64,000 nucleotides of DNA from Phanerodontia chrysosporium (taxonomy: Eukaryota > Basidiomycota > Agaricomycetes > Polyporales > Phanerochaetaceae). Below the pieces are notes generated by a model. That model did not search any database. It worked only from the letters and a program-made list of their open reading frames with translations, and was not told where the DNA came from. Positions 24,271-37,100 of the stretch are shown one piece after another. Each line of letters begins with the position of its first letter. The stretch's first letter is position 1. The stretch covers positions 1,798,001-1,862,000 of the forward strand of contig MJGA01000003.1 in assembly GCA_001910725.1 (NCBI GenBank), given 5' to 3'. The position numbers and the translations under genes are program-made.

Positions 24271-26098
24271 GCACAGGGCGCGCATTCCGTAGCACTTCTT
24301 CGAACAGCTCGTACACTCCGTTTCCCAGCATCGGGGCTCTCTGGGTTATTTTATATCGAGTTCGCATATTGTTATCCATCATTAAATATTTGGTCCATCC
24401 TAATTATGTTAGACATTGTGTATTTGTACCGAAACGTTTGTAGTCTAAACACTATACACGGGATTCAAGTCTTAAAAACACGCCGCTACTGAGCTCTGCC
24501 GTCCGTACTGTAACGTTCAATGTTCCGCTTGCGTGCCTTCATGCATTGTCAAACCCCCATGGATCCGAATTGACGCCGTTCGCAGGTCGGCGGTCGAATG
24601 CAGGCGGTACAAGGCTTCCGCGGAGGCACCTGTGAATGACCGACAGCGGCGTCGGACAGGGCAGAGCTTAAATGGCAGACCTATATCACGGGTTATATTG
24701 TGGGCCAAACGATGCCCTGCGTGCGGCGCCACATGACTAGTAAAGCGCCGCCATGGAACAACAAATAGAAAGGCTTACGAGGAGTACATATCTGCCCGAG
24801 CCTGAGCTTGCAAGACAGACGTGGCGTCGCAGGAATGAGCGCACTGACGGACGCCATTGCAATGTGTAAGCTGCGGCGACCTTTCTGCAGCCCGAGAGCC
24901 CGACGACGCCCAGCCGGCTAGATAACGGCGCGCGCGGGCGGAGGAGAGCGCGTGCCCAGGCCCCGACAGGTTCGCGCATCGAGGTGGGTTCCGCCGCAGT
25001 GCGAGAACGGGGTGCAGTGTTTGGCAAGCTGGGAGGCCGAGCGGGCCCACATGTACGCGAGGCGCGATGGCCGTCTTCCGTTGCGCGTGCGGCTGGCGGT
25101 GACAGCGCTGACAAAAGACGCGGACGGCGTTGTGCAAGGGCCGCGCGACAGGCGATGTTTCGACCTGCAGTGTGTATATGTCCAGCAGTCCTCATGTGCA
25201 TCGCGGGCTTCTCGCCGACGCTGTATCGTTGGGGCGCGCCGGGCGGTAGCGCCTGAGAGAACAAGCGGACGTGCGGGCCCGCAGCTTGTCGTAAGATCAA
25301 AAAGATGCAGAACCGCGTTCGATGGGTGGAAATTGCGCACGAGCACAGCGCCGCCCGTGCAAAATAAGCGGAACAAGGACTGCGATGATGTCGGCAGGGC
25401 GATGAAGCAGGGAACGCCCAGGGAGGCTGCGCGGCAAGCTGCGCGGTTGCTACGACTGCGATTGAACAACAATCCTTTCCCGGCATAATTAGGCTTGCGT
25501 ACCAAAGTAGTCATAAGGCACCTGCCGTGCCTGTGCCTTCAAGGGTCCAGGAGTAGTCAGATGGCGCTAGCCAGAAATCCAGGCGCGGAACGCTAATCCT
25601 GGCGCACTGTTTCATCCTTCATCAAAGGAGGGCTTGGCATTTTGTGCGTGCAAAGGGCATGCTTGATATCCCTGTGCACTTGATCTGCGGGAGACGAGAA
25701 GCGGACGCATCGAATGGAGTGTCCACGACCTGCGTATGGAACGTGATAATATTACTTGCAATGACTGTGTGATGTAACACCAATAGGACGAACAGTACAT
25801 TGCGAACTCTCCCCTCCGAATCGACCAGCTAGACTCGGGACTATGATCACTCACAGAATTACCGAGAAAGAGCTGAGCAAGGCGCAGGACAGATTCGCAG
25901 ACGGGCGGCCAGAGCCCGAGGGCGTTGACAGGGCAGCCGCACCGCCGCTGTTGCGACGGGCGGGTGACCCAATGGCGAGGGTGGTTCGCACTGCGTGCAC
26001 CGGAGCCGTGGGGAGCATCAGGGCGGGCGGCAGGGCTGACGAGACAAGCAGTCAGTCCGGCAATCATGTACAAATCACGGTCGCGAGGCGTACCACCG
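24271..26098. other. Gene-poor region of 1.8 kb
   Basis: AT-rich just after 24271 (likely 3' UTR of the preceding gene), then GC-rich to about 25500. Open frames on both strands (for example 25486-24737 minus) are Arg/Ala/Cys-rich without motifs and overlap each other. Nothing supportable seen. Confidence 0.4.
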
Positions 26099-26986
26099 TT
26101 AGAGTTTCCTCAGCTGCTGCAGGATCTCATCATAATTTCGCTCGATCCACCGCCTGCCCTTCTTCTCGCAGACCCATAGCCGGCTGGCTCGCCGCTCGGG
26201 GCGGGCGGACCTGAGCTCGACGCGGATCTCGACGTCCTCCCGACGCTCCTCGAACGATGCAGTGCGCGAGGTCGGGCTGCTGAGTGCAGAGCCTGAGCCT
26301 TCTTCTGACACAGGATCGAGCGATATCCGTGAGAATGTGTCTTCGTCGACCTCTCTGAACCCAAGCGTGCTGAGCCGCCTCGCCACCGACTCCTCCATAT
26401 CCGTAGGCGAGTCGGGCTTGCTGAAGACGACAGGACTCATGGGCGAAAGCGAGACGGGGCTTTCGAGCGTGATCTCCGTCGTGGACATGCCAGGCGTGTT
26501 GATCAGCAATGATAGGGCAGGTCGTGGTGGACACAGATGCGTGGTGTCTATCCTGGGAGCGACTGGCTTGGGAAGCGGCCTGAGCCCTACCACCGGCGGT
26601 GGCAGGGTCACTGACGGTGAGCTACTGGCGGATGGCGTCCTGCTCGCCGCGGTCTCAATGCGCAGAGGGGGCGTCGGGAGAGGCCGCGGATGTGAACAGG
26701 ATCGCTCCGATGGCGTTGATGGGGTGGCTGGCGGCGATGGCACAGGAATCGGTGGTAACGGGCGCAGAGATCGTGCGCTGCTGAGAGATGATTGCGAAGA
26801 TGCCGCGGAACGGCTGCGCGAAAAGTCTGGCGTGTGCGTCGGGTGGTGTGCGTACTGTGGGTGGGTGACTAGCATCACGTCGCGCCACGAGGGGCACACC
26901 TGCGGCTGATGCTGGCGTTGGGAGTAGTTGCTTGGTCCGGCCTCTGCATTGTAGCGTTCGTACGCAGGCGAAGGGAGGACAGACAT
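26099..26986 (-). CDS. Ser/Pro-rich protein of unknown function
   Basis: A single exon of 295 codons. No family recognised. Most of it is disordered: poly-Ser/Pro stretches, LRPLPPIPVPSPP and RPLPTPPLRIE (possible SH3-type ligands). Two parts look constrained: the start around CPSWRDVMLVTHPQYAHHP and the basic C-terminus RLWVCEKKGRRWIERNYDEI followed by LQQLRKL. The inner ATG at 26986 was chosen over 27016 because a TATA box at 27024-27030 would place transcription start between the two. Codon use fits neighbouring genes. Confidence 0.6.
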   Translation of the reverse strand: MSVLPSPAYERYNAEAGPSNYSQRQHQPQVCPSWRDVMLVTHPQYAHHPTHTPDFSRSRSAASSQSSLSSARSLRPLPPIPVPSPPATPSTPSERSCSHPRPLPTPPLRIETAASRTPSASSSPSVTLPPPVVGLRPLPKPVAPRIDTTHLCPPRPALSLLINTPGMSTTEITLESPVSLSPMSPVVFSKPDSPTDMEESVARRLSTLGFREVDEDTFSRISLDPVSEEGSGSALSSPTSRTASFEERREDVEIRVELRSARPERRASRLWVCEKKGRRWIERNYDEILQQLRKL

Positions 26987-27582
26987 GACGGCGAGAAGAG
27001 AATGACGGTGGGACAAGGCAAGGTTATATACGCGCTACGCCGTGACTCCGCTTATTATCTGAAAGATCTCGCAGGACGCTAGCTGCCTTGAGGTGAAGAG
27101 GCAAACCGGGCTTACCGTTTCTGCAGACAAGATGTTGCACAGCCCCGCATGCTACCGTCGGGCGACCCTTAATTTTCTTCGTACCGCGCTTTCCGCAGGC
27201 CGAGTGCCGGCATTGTCGCCGTTATTTTCTTGCGCTGTAGGACGGGACCCACACATCCGTAATATACATACAGACGAGGCACGACGCTATCCCTTCACGC
27301 AAGCACGGGCTTGGACTCTCGAGACTTGACCTCAGCGCTCAGGAGTTGGCAACCGGGAGCACATCAAAATTGAGACTCGTGGCGAGCCTGATCAATACGG
27401 GCGATTCCCAATTAGGAACTCTTTCTAGTTGCGAGCACCGGCAACTCCACAACGCGTACTCACGCTCTCTCCCATCGTCATCTCATCGTCGTGAGTCTCC
27501 ATAAACACGAAATTCTGTCATTGGGACTAATTTGCATGTTGAGCAACGCAGATATCAACTTCGACGCGATCTTTGCATCCCT
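26987..27582. other. Divergent promoter region, Ser/Pro-rich gene and NAA40
   Basis: About 600 bp with the TATA box noted above and no open frame with recognisable content. An AT-rich patch at 27160-27270 is unassigned. Confidence 0.35.
27024..27030 (-). promoter_or_regulatory. TATA box of the Ser/Pro-rich gene
   Basis: The minus strand reads TATATAA 38-44 bp upstream of the ATG at 26986 and only 8 bp upstream of the ATG at 27016, which supports the inner start. Confidence 0.5.
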
Positions 27583-28587
27583 ATGTCTCCTTGGCGCAGC
27601 CAGTACCCCCTTGCCGTGAAGAAAGCTATCGGGGCAGGTCGCCTAGCAACTCTCTCTACTCGCGTCTGCAAATTCATACGGATTACTCTAGGCTTCATCT
27701 GCGAGGTTGGCTGTCGATCTCCCACCGTCAGTGACGCGTGATGGCAGAACGTGAGCCAGGCTTGCGCGATCGATGTCGCCGACGGCTGAAACCACAGGAT
27801 AGGTTCGCGGTCCGTTTGTCGGCAAGCTCTGAGCTCACTCGCGAGGATCAAGATGCAATATGGACAATACTAGATCGCAACATGAGTGCCATGTATGTAT
27901 CTCCTCTTCGCATGATTTCTGGTACTCACCGGTTCATCTCTCCAAGGTCTTCCCAGTCATCAATGGGCTGGGATGTACAGGAGAAGCAGAAAGAGCTGTT
28001 TCATCCTGAAGCACGGTTCATAATCTTGTCAGCTGCCTGTGCTGAGTCTGATTCTATTCAGCCAGAGGAGCAGGAACCTCGACACATCGTTGGCTTTTCG
28101 ATGTTTCGCTTTGACTACGAGGAAGGCGAAAAGCTCCTGTATTGGTGATTGTCGCCTAAGCTGCTACTCTGCAGCAGTTCTGATACATGTTCATCAATGA
28201 AGCTACGAAGTTCAGCTGGATGAAAACTCAAGGCGACTTGGCCTAGGGCACTTCTTGATGGAGGAACTGATACGCATTGGGAAGGCATGGAACATGGAGA
28301 AAGTGATGCTGACAGTACTGAAAGGTATGTACGCTCGTGTCCCGTCACGTCCTGATTGTGCCAACGTAACGCTTGTAGTAAACAGCGACGCAGCTAGATT
28401 TTACAGGAGAATCGGGTATGCGTTATTGTAACCATACCCCGACTCCCGGCAATCTGATGCTCTTGACTTCCCTCGTAGGTTCTCCCTAGACCCCTCTTCC
28501 CCGGATGGCGCTGGCGAAGACGACGATGAAGGCCCTGGGGACGCAGAGCTAGAATGTGACTACGAGATTTTGTCAGTTACACTATGA
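27583..28587 (+). CDS. NAA40: N-alpha-acetyltransferase 40 (Nat4/NatD), histone H4/H2A N-terminus
   Basis: A GNAT enzyme that acetylates the N-terminal Ser of histones H4 and H2A. Certain exons: 27803-27892, 27947-28144, 28203-28324, 28379-28415, 28479-28587; likely earlier exons 27692-27750 (ASSARLAVDLPPSVTRDGRT) and 27583-27637. Motifs: NMSAMSSQSSMGWD; FSMFRFDYEEGEKLLYCYEV; the acetyl-CoA loop LDENSRRLGLGHFLMEELI; MEKVMLTVLKVNSDAARFY; and the ending DYEILS. These follow human NAA40 closely. The first two exons join in frame only if the GGGG at 27631-27634 has one base too many. About 222 aa. Confidence 0.85.
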
Positions 28588-28796
28588 CATACCAACGGAT
28601 CCGATGACCTGTCTCATATACACTATCTTTAATCACTTGATCAATTCTGCTCAGCGGCAGGTACAAATAGACGAGCTGTTTTCACTTCTCGCGACTCAGG
28701 CTGGTGTGTGGCAACCGCGCGTAACCTTAACCCCAGAGGCATTACCGAGGCGTTTCGCTACTAACTCGGCGCTTACGATCCCAACCCAGAACACTC

Positions 28797-29226
28797 ATGT
28801 CCTCGACGTTCCTACTGCGAGCGGCGCCCAAGCGGGTCGCATCTCGCAGTCTCTCTGCGAGCGGAAGACGCTACGCCTCACACGGCCACGGGCCTCAGTA
28901 CAACGAGCCATCTGGGTACCTATTCGGCGAGAAGGTACGGTAGCAGTCCTCAAGTCATGCATCCCCGGACTGACACGGGTCCTCAAGCCGCCACCGCCAG
29001 GCCAGAAGCGTAAGAAGGAGGACTGGGAGAACCTCTGGTATGTCGGAATGTATGGCAGCTTCGCGCTGGCTGCTGTCCTGCTGTACTACAAGCCCGACAC
29101 CAGGTGAGTCGAACACTTACGTCTTGTTACCTCCCATATTAAACCCGGGACAGTGTGCAAGCCTGGGCTATCCAAGAGGCTAAGGCGCGGATGGAGGCAC
29201 GAGGCGAGAAGACAGAATACCCCTAA
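28797..29226 (+). CDS. NADH:ubiquinone oxidoreductase ESSS subunit (NDUFB11-like), complex I
   Basis: A small single-pass accessory subunit of respiratory complex I in the inner mitochondrial membrane. Exons 28797-28934, 28988-29103 and 29154-29226 encode 108 aa. The N-terminus MSSTFLLRAAPKRVASRS is a mitochondrial targeting peptide. After HGPQYNEPSGYLFGEK comes the family block PPPPGQKRKKEDWENLWYVG and the membrane helix MYGSFALAAVLLYY, then KPDTSVQAWAIQEAKARME. It starts 209 bp after the NAA40 stop on the same strand. Confidence 0.85.
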
Positions 29227-29470
29227 GCACCATTCATGTACTCATCCATCTTCGAACACACTGCTTCGAAATCATACGACTAAACCTTTCGCATTGGGCT
29301 CATATATTACTACGCAATCGACTGCGTACGCTACTATGACTTGACTGTCTATTTTCCCCCACGTCGGCTCCCTGAAGTGTCTCAAGCAAGTGAGGCAGTT
29401 GAAGGCCCCTCCATAAATCCCGAAATATGCCGAACACTACGGTATCCCAATCCTACCCACAGCTCTTGCT

Positions 29471-30226
29471 TTACGACTCCTCGCAATGCTTCTTGTACGC
29501 ATCCTCCGTCATGAGAGTCTCAAGCTGGTGGAGTCTGTATGAGCAACTGTGGGCTCGAAGGCCAATCGGACCCTTACCTCCGCTTCATCTGCGACCTTGA
29601 TCTTGCACAACCAACCTGAATATACCGTGTGAGGAACTACCGTTCTATGGAATTGCAGCAAGACCTACCATCGCCCTCCGGTGACTTGTTGAGCAGTCCG
29701 GGTTGCGAGTTGAGTTCCTCGTTAACGGCTTCGACGACGCCCGAAATCGGAGCATACTGAAGACGGGTTATTAGCGCGTCGAAAAAAGCGCGTGTCAAAC
29801 GAGACTTGCAATGTCAGATGCTGCTTTCACGCTTTCGACTGCACCGATTTGGTCTGCAATGCATAGCATGTCATGATTCCGTAGGGTGTATAACATGAAA
29901 CAACAGACATACCACCCTGCTTGACCTCAGTGCCGACGACGGGCAGTTCCACGAAGACGACATCTCCGAGACTAGACTGAGCGTAGTTTGTGATTGTCAC
30001 AATGCCAACCTTGCTGTCGGTGTCAAAGATGACGGCTTCGTGGTCGCTCGTGAACTTCTTGGCTAAACCGTTTGCTCGTAAGGTGCTTTACAGCGCGGGG
30101 GCCGCGTGCAAACTCACTGACGATGGTCCGAGCGAGGAACCTCGGGTTCATGGCCACGGGGGACGCACGCGAGGCACGAAGGGCGGCGAAACCAGGGCGA
30201 GAGGCAGCACGAAGGGCACCGAACAT
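29471..30226 (-). CDS. GCV3: Glycine cleavage system H protein, mitochondrial
   Basis: The lipoylated shuttle protein of the glycine decarboxylase complex. Six exons (30226-30118, 30062-29913, 29853-29810, 29756-29669, 29615-29578, 29524-29471) encode 160 aa. A targeting peptide [18 protein letters not shown] is followed by [33 protein letters not shown], the lipoyl-Lys segment [37 protein letters not shown] and [13 protein letters not shown]. The intron just after ASDI (29809-29757) has a GC donor (gcaagt). Convergent with the ESSS subunit gene. Confidence 0.95.
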
Positions 30227-30556
30227 GTTGGACGCGGTAGACGGACGGGGGAGACAGGAGAGAACTCAAAGTGAGCGCGTCTTCCGGCAAGCGCCCGGCG
30301 GGATTCCGCTACACCGTCGCCTCACGGTAGGGATAGTCGTCGTTCTCGTAAAGAAAAGCGTGGAGTCACACTGCTAGCTATAGATTGGTCCCTCCAGAAA
30401 GTGTCACATTGCGAAAAACGGGTTGCGAGTAGACATAAGCAAAGCGATAATACATGATGATAACGACAGCAGCAATGAATTGCACTTTTCCGGAGAGTGG
30501 GGGGTGTATGTAACTATTATACGGGGATATGTACTGGATCGACGCATCTAAACCGC

Positions 30557-32514
30557 TTACGCGTACTCCAGGATCTTGGTAATGATACCAGTTCCAACTG
30601 AGCGAATAGTCAACACGAGTTCTACAGGGATAGACTAGGCACTCACCAGTTTTACCACCCTCACGGAGAGTGAAGCTAATCATTCCGTCAGTATAGTCGT
30701 GGCTCCATATGATGCGGAGTGACTTACCGAGTTCCAACATCCGCAGCAACGTCGTGGATAAGGTCGCAAACCATCTCAACGTTATCGCCAGGCATGACCT
30801 TGCGGATTGCCATGAGTAAGGCTCTATACTTGAGGACGAGGCACGTACCATCTTGTCCGAGGCGTCGGCGGTGCCCTGAGGCCATGTGAGGGATGTCGTG
30901 ATGTTGGCGGTACGCAAGAAGATCTGCGGACTGTACTTCTCCATGAAGGGCGTGTAGCGGCCTCCCTCATCCTTGGTCAAAACCTGCCAGGATCATTCAG
31001 TCACAATTTATAGACGGTCGGATTGCAGGTACAGACGTAAATCTGAGCCTGGAACTTCTTGACGGCCTTGATAGAACCAGGGGCGCAGATGACCTGGCCA
31101 CGGCGGACCTGCTCCTTCTTGATACCACGGAGAAGGGCACCCATGTTATCACCGGCTTCACCGCGGTCGAGTTCCTTGTGGAACATCTCTGTATACGAGT
31201 CAATGTTCAACACGAGGCCTTGAGGTATCCCGTACAAGATACTCACCAATGCCAGTAAGGGTAGTCTTCAGCTTGGCGCCGAGACCAATGATCTCGACTT
31301 CGTCACCCTTGTGGCAGACACCACGCTCAGCACGACCAGTTGCGACAGTTCCACGACCAGAGATAGAGTAGACATCTAATTGCCATTGTTAATCGCTGCC
31401 CGTGAATGAAACGTACACACTTACCCTCAACAGGGAGGAGGAAAGGCTTGTCAAGGTCACCTGCTCAAGGAGTGAGTCACTACAGGACATCAATTATGCG
31501 AGGTTACGCACGAGGAGGGAGCTCGAGCCAAGTGTCGCACGCCTGAACGAGCTCAACGATCTTGTCCGCGCCGATCTCCGGGGTCTTGCCCTCGAGGGCA
31601 GCGAGGGCAGAGCCCATGATGATGGGAGTATTCTCGCCGTCGAAGTTGTAGGTAGAGAGAAGGTCGCGCATTTCCATGTCAACAAGCTCGAGCATTTCGG
31701 GGTCGGAAATCATGTCGATCTTGTTAATGAAGACAACAAGCCTCTTGATGCCGACCTGCCGGGCGAGCAGCAGATGCTCCCTAGTCTGAGGCATCTGACC
31801 ATCGGTAGCGGAGACGACAATGATAGCACCATCCATTTGAGCAGCACCGGTAATCATGTTCTTGATGTCTGTGGGACAGGGTGAGCCGCCGCGAAATGGG
31901 AGAAAAGACGAAGGCGCACTCACAATCGGCGTGTCCAGGACAGTCAATGTGACCGTAGTGCCTGTTGTCGGTCTCATACTCGACGTGAGCAGAGTTAATG
32001 GTGATACCACGAGCACGCTCTTCCGGCGCCTTGTCGATCTCGTTGTAGTCGGTGAACTTGGCACCGCCACGCTCGGCGAGGACCTTGGTGATCGCAGCGG
32101 TCAAGGTAGTCTTGCCGTGGTCGACGTGTCCTGTACGACAGTGAGAGTCCGGAAGACGACACCACTCCGGAAGCACTCACCGATGGTACCAATGTTCATG
32201 TGCGGCTTAGCGCGAGTGTACTTTTGTGCAGCAGCCTCAGCATACCCGCGGCGCGCGACTACGGGTAATATCAGCGACCTGCTAGCAGAGACCGCGCAAG
32301 CATACGCACCGGAACCGCCGAACTTCTGAAGGAGGGACGACTGTTGGGTGTAGGTAGGGTGTCTGACAGCGCTCCTGGCGCACACGAAGAGCGACTGGGG
32401 CGCTACGAGGCTTCATGTCAGTACTGCAACCAGTATTCGGCGACACGACATACCCCTCGTGCTGTAGAGGCGGCGGGCTGCTGCCCGGGAAGCTGCCAGC
32501 TGTGCTCTGAACAT
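30557..32514 (-). CDS. TUF1: Mitochondrial translation elongation factor Tu
   Basis: A GTPase delivering aminoacyl-tRNA to the mitochondrial ribosome. It has about eleven exons, all junctions in frame. An N-terminal targeting region ([20 protein letters not shown]) ends near [17 protein letters not shown]-binding motifs: [13 protein letters not shown] (P-loop), [17 protein letters not shown] (switch I), DCPGHADYIKNMI (switch II), NKID (in [10 protein letters not shown]). Domain 2 has [14 protein letters not shown] and domain 3 ends [21 protein letters not shown] minus the last residues. Unlike several neighbours it shows no frame break. Confidence 0.95.
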
Positions 32515-32692
32515 CCTGAACGTAGTCTGCGGCAAGGACGCGGGATGAGCGCGAGATTTTTTGGAACGGGACGAGGCGCTCGCCGCCGGTCGGAGTTGCA
32601 ACATCGGCGTCTACTGACGTTCCCCGGATGCGCTAAACGCCTGCTCCGGATTCGCTTTCGCTTCGCAGACCTTGTCGTTCTTCGTCCCCGCC

Positions 32693-33814
32693 ATGGCCAA
32701 CCCAGAACGACAAGAGCTGCTCAGAAATGCGGTCGCGTTTCTTAGAGACCCCAAGGCGCGCATCGCGATCCGTGTCCTCAACCTTTGGCTGACGTCTGCA
32801 AAGTTGTGCAGACCCAGTCATCACCCCTAGCACAGCGAGTCCAATTCCTCGAAGCAAAGGGCCTGACTAGCGCAGAGATTGAGGATGCTATGCGACAAGC
32901 TGCTGCTTCTCAACCCGCTGCCTATGGTCCGTCGCAATCGTATGCTGCGTACCCGCCTGCATATGGACCAGTTCCATACGCCGCGCAACCTCCACAACCC
33001 TGGGATTGGCGCGACTATTTCGTGAGTAACGCGTTTCTGTCCGCACCGACTATACTAATAACATGGTAGATTACTGCGGTAGTATCTGGCACAGTCGTCT
33101 ATGGTGCAGTCGCGCTGTTCAAGGTATTCCTCCTTGGTATTAACACGCCTCCGGACTTAATCACATGTCACCGCAGAAATATGTCAAACCGCATCTGAGC
33201 CCGCCTTCGGCAACGGCGTATGAGGCAGATCGGGACGCATTGACAGCGCAATTCGACGCTGCAGAGGCCATGCTGAAGGAAATACAGGCGGACACGAATG
33301 CCGTTCGACTTGCAGTGGAAGCGCAGAAGGAGAAGGTGGAGAGGACCACCCAGGAAGTGGAGAACGTTGTCCATGAAATGCGCAAGAACGAGACTGAAAT
33401 TCGAAGTGAACTCAAGGAGATGCAAGATGAGGTCCAAACGATTAAAGATATGCTTCCGAAGGCGAGTGCTGCGTAGCGTCTTTAGCTCGCGCCAGACTCA
33501 ACGTGACTGTCATACCTTGCTAGATGATCGACAAGAGCAAGGAAACGCATACGCAGTCTCTCGCCGAGCTTCAGCAGGAACTGAAGTCTCTCAAGACACT
33601 GTTGCTCACCCGCGGACCGAGTAACGCGAGCGGTGCGGCGACACCTGTGATTCCTTCGAAACCATCTATCCCTGCCTGGCAATTAGCAGGTTCAAATCAT
33701 TTGAACAGTAGTTCTAGCTCGTCTCTACCGGCCTCTCCAAGCGCAGCCACTCCCCCAGTTCCTTTCGCTCCCGGAAGTAAAGGGAAAGAAGTTGACAATC
33801 TACCTCCTTCATAG
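32693..33814 (+). CDS. PEX14: Peroxisomal membrane docking protein PEX14
   Basis: Peroxisomal importomer component binding the PEX5 receptor. Exons 32693-32755, 32812-33021, 33070-33123, 33177-33461 and 33524-33814 encode 300 aa. The N-terminal PEX5-binding helices are RQELLRNAVAFLRDPK and SPLAQRVQFLEAKGL...EIEDAMRQA. After a Tyr/Pro/Ala linker (PWDWRDYF) a hydrophobic segment ITAVVSGTVVYGAVALFK precedes a long coiled coil and a Ser/Pro tail. Two introns have GC donors: the first (32756-32811, gcgcgc, unusually weak) and the fourth (33462-33523, gcgagt). Reading through the latter would end the protein prematurely after DMLPKASAA. Divergent from TUF1, 178 bp between starts. Confidence 0.9.
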
Positions 33815-34114
33815 CTCCACGTTTGGCTCCGCTATGGATGTACTTTTCTGTCCCTGTTAGGTTTACTTCTGGATGGAATTTACGATTAGTGCTGCATGGG
33901 TTGCTGGCTTAACTCCATATGCCAGTAGTAGTGTTTGAGAGCGCCGGTGAAAGCGCGGCATCATGATCATAGCGCTGTTCGCGACCTCTCTCAAACCGCC
34001 AGCAACGGGTCTACGACCTACTTCATAGTGTGGGGGTCAGGTACTGCATGAGTGTGGTATGCCCCGTCACCTCACATTACTGAACCATTGTCGCACTTAC
34101 ACTAGCAAGACGTG

Positions 34115-37100
34115 ATGTTCAGTCAATTACGCCATGCGGTCGAAAGTACGCTAGCGCAGCATTCTCCGAAACCATCTCAGGACGGAACAAGTACCGACGA
34201 AGGTGCAGCTCGTGGTTCCCTGGATGCAGCGAGCATAAGACAGTCTCTGTCTTCGCCAACGCAATTGGCAGACACAGCTCTCAGCACGCTCCGGAAGACA
34301 TTGGTTACACAGCGGCCCGCGAGTCCAGTACCCAAGGGCTCACCGCCGGAAGGCCAAACACGACAACGGACCACGCTGGAGGACAGGCTGCGGGCAAAGT
34401 TTGCGATAGGAGACGCATCTAATGGCACGTCCCAAGCCCCTTCCGCGAGATCTACTCCTTCTAGCACGCCCACCCCGGTCGCCGACCATCCTCTTTCCCC
34501 TGCGCCGCCTGAACCGCTGCCTTCCGCAACGGTGGAAGGCACCAGGCCGAAGTCTCCCACATCTGTTCCTCTTCCGGACTCTCCTGCGGCTTCGCCTACG
34601 ATTGTCTGCCCAGTCCCCGTAAGCCATGAAGTCGCACATCGGCTCGCTAGTGAGCATGAGGCCGTGCCGGACCTTCGTCTCGATTCTCCCAATTTGAAGG
34701 CCGATTCATCCGCTGTCGTGGCTACTTCATCTGGAGATACTCTCAGCTCCTCGCAGCCTGTTCCCGAAGATTCAGACGCGCATCCGTCACACCAGACCGT
34801 AGAAGCCATCATCGCTTCCACCGTATCGACTGCAGACGAAACTTCGCAAGACTCTTTCTCTTCCGATACGCAAGATGTCGCCTCACCTCCGCTATCTGCT
34901 GCTACGCCTGATGAAAATGCGACTGAGGACGATGTAGGATCTACGGAGGATATGCCGCCAGTAAAGGAGGGGCACGTTTCGGAATCAAAGCCTGCGCTCG
35001 ATGACCAGCCGGAAACCTTTTTGTCTGCCTCCGACGCGCCCAACACCGTCGCGCTTGAAGAGGACACTGCTCGTGTGCTCGGGACTGCAACGGATATTGC
35101 GACTCTGTCTCAAGAGGATGCCCGTCCTACGCTTGTCTCAGCAAACGAGACGGAATCCGCCTCACTTACATTGGGAGAGGACTCAAGAACAAAGGTGATG
35201 GAAGAACAGCCATCGACTGGTCCACAGGAAAAGGTGGTGGAAGTGCTTCCAATAGTAGACATAGAGGGTCTGCAAGCTCGCCTGAAGTTGGTTGAACAAC
35301 GGTTTGCCGGTTCGCGAATCATGTGTCAGCATATTGTGGTTATACTCATTGTGTAACCAGATGTCTCCACTTCATTCAAGAGATTGCAGGCCGAGAAGGT
35401 TGCTGCGGATCGCATCTTGCGCGAACTGACGCCAGTCGAGAGTATTGCAGAAGCGGAAGGGTTGCGCGACTTCCTGCAGAATCTGAACTTGAAGACTGAG
35501 GTCAGTAGCCATCACCGCGTAGGACTCAGGCCCCAGCGGTGCTCAATCTTCTCCGTAGATGGCGCAAGACGAGATCAAGCGGCTGACTGGAAAGTTAACT
35601 AGTACGACGTCACACTAAACCCCGCATTTCTCAGAAGGGACTAACTGTCTTCTATAGGGCAAGAGGAGCGCATAGAAGAGATGCGAGACATCCATCGACT
35701 CGAATCGAAATCACAGTCCGACCAAATCCGAAAGCTGCGTGGAGAGCTCGACGAGGCCGAAGGCCTGCTCAAGGCGAGCCAGAATTCTGCGGCGCATTTC
35801 GAAGAGCAAGTTACCAAGCAAAAAACTGAGCTCGAACGCCTCCACGCTGAGATTGAGAAGACGAAAGCTTCGGTGAAGGACGAAGAGGAGAAACGCGTAA
35901 AGGCAGTCAGCCTCTTGAAGACCGTTCGCCAGAAGCTTGTTAAAGCAGAGAAGGAGCGCGATGACGCCACGAAGGAAGCGCAGAGTCTGAAAGACAAGGA
36001 TAAGGAGGACAGGGAAAAGGAGAGAGTCGAGAGACAGAAGTTGCAGGACGAGATCAAGAAGGTTAACGAGGAACGAGAGACCGCGATCCAGGGCCTCAAG
36101 GCCCAGTTCGATAAGGAGATCGCCGGGCTCAAGGACAAGCAGGAGAAGGAAGTCTCCGCTTTGCGCGGCCAGTACGAATTGGAGATTATTACGCTCAAAG
36201 TACGTCCGATGTACGCTCGGGTTTACATACTTCGCACTGACCGCACCGCAGTCTCTGCACTCGAAAGAGATCGAGACAAGCAACTCCCGTATCGCCGACC
36301 TCGAGGCCTCTGTGCGAATCTTGACGACTGAGAAGGACGACATCTTCGACCAACTCCAGATGCGCCAAGCTGAGCTTGAGTCATCGCAATCACATCTCGA
36401 GTCCCTTCAAAGCCAAACTGTGGAGCTGCAATATCAGCTTCGCGAGGCCACAGACCGGATCGCCCTGCTCACAGATGAGCTCGCCGAAGCTCGCAAAGAA
36501 CATGTCACCGAGGCCAAGAGTGGACCACCTTCTGAAGAAGTCACCCGTCTGCTCTCTGCAACAGAGGCGAAGTACGAGACTCGGATCGCGGATTTACGCA
36601 GACAACTCGCTGCCGTCGAGCGCGAACGCGATGAAGGAGAGGCCATGTTCAGTAAACGCCTGCTGGAGAAGGAGAAAGAGGCGGAGGCGCTGCAGGCCCT
36701 GATTAACCTGTCTGCCAAAGGCCGGGAGCAAGAAGGAGAGAACATCAGTGCACTACAGAGGGAAATCGACAGCCTGCGAGAGGCCTCGAAGATGCGTGAG
36801 CAGTTAATAGCTGAGCTACAGGCGGAAGCGCACCGCATTCCTGAATTAGAAGTAAGTGATAACTGCACGCCGGTGACCTTCGGTGTCTGACATGTGTATG
36901 CAGGCTATTGCTCAGACGCAGCTCGCAGACGTGAAGGCAAAGTTTGCCTCGCTTCAACAACAACTCGAAGAAAGCAAGGCTAGGGAAGCGCAGTTGCGAG
37001 CGCATAACAAAGTACGTTCTGACTTTCGATGCACAGAGCTATATGCTGACCCTCTATAAGACACTCCGGGAAGAGCTCCGTAAAGTCCAGTCGTCCGCTG

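Noticed and set aside
24737..25486. 249-codon minus-strand frame
   Set aside because: Cys/Arg/Ala-rich without family signature; two other frames are open over the same DNA.
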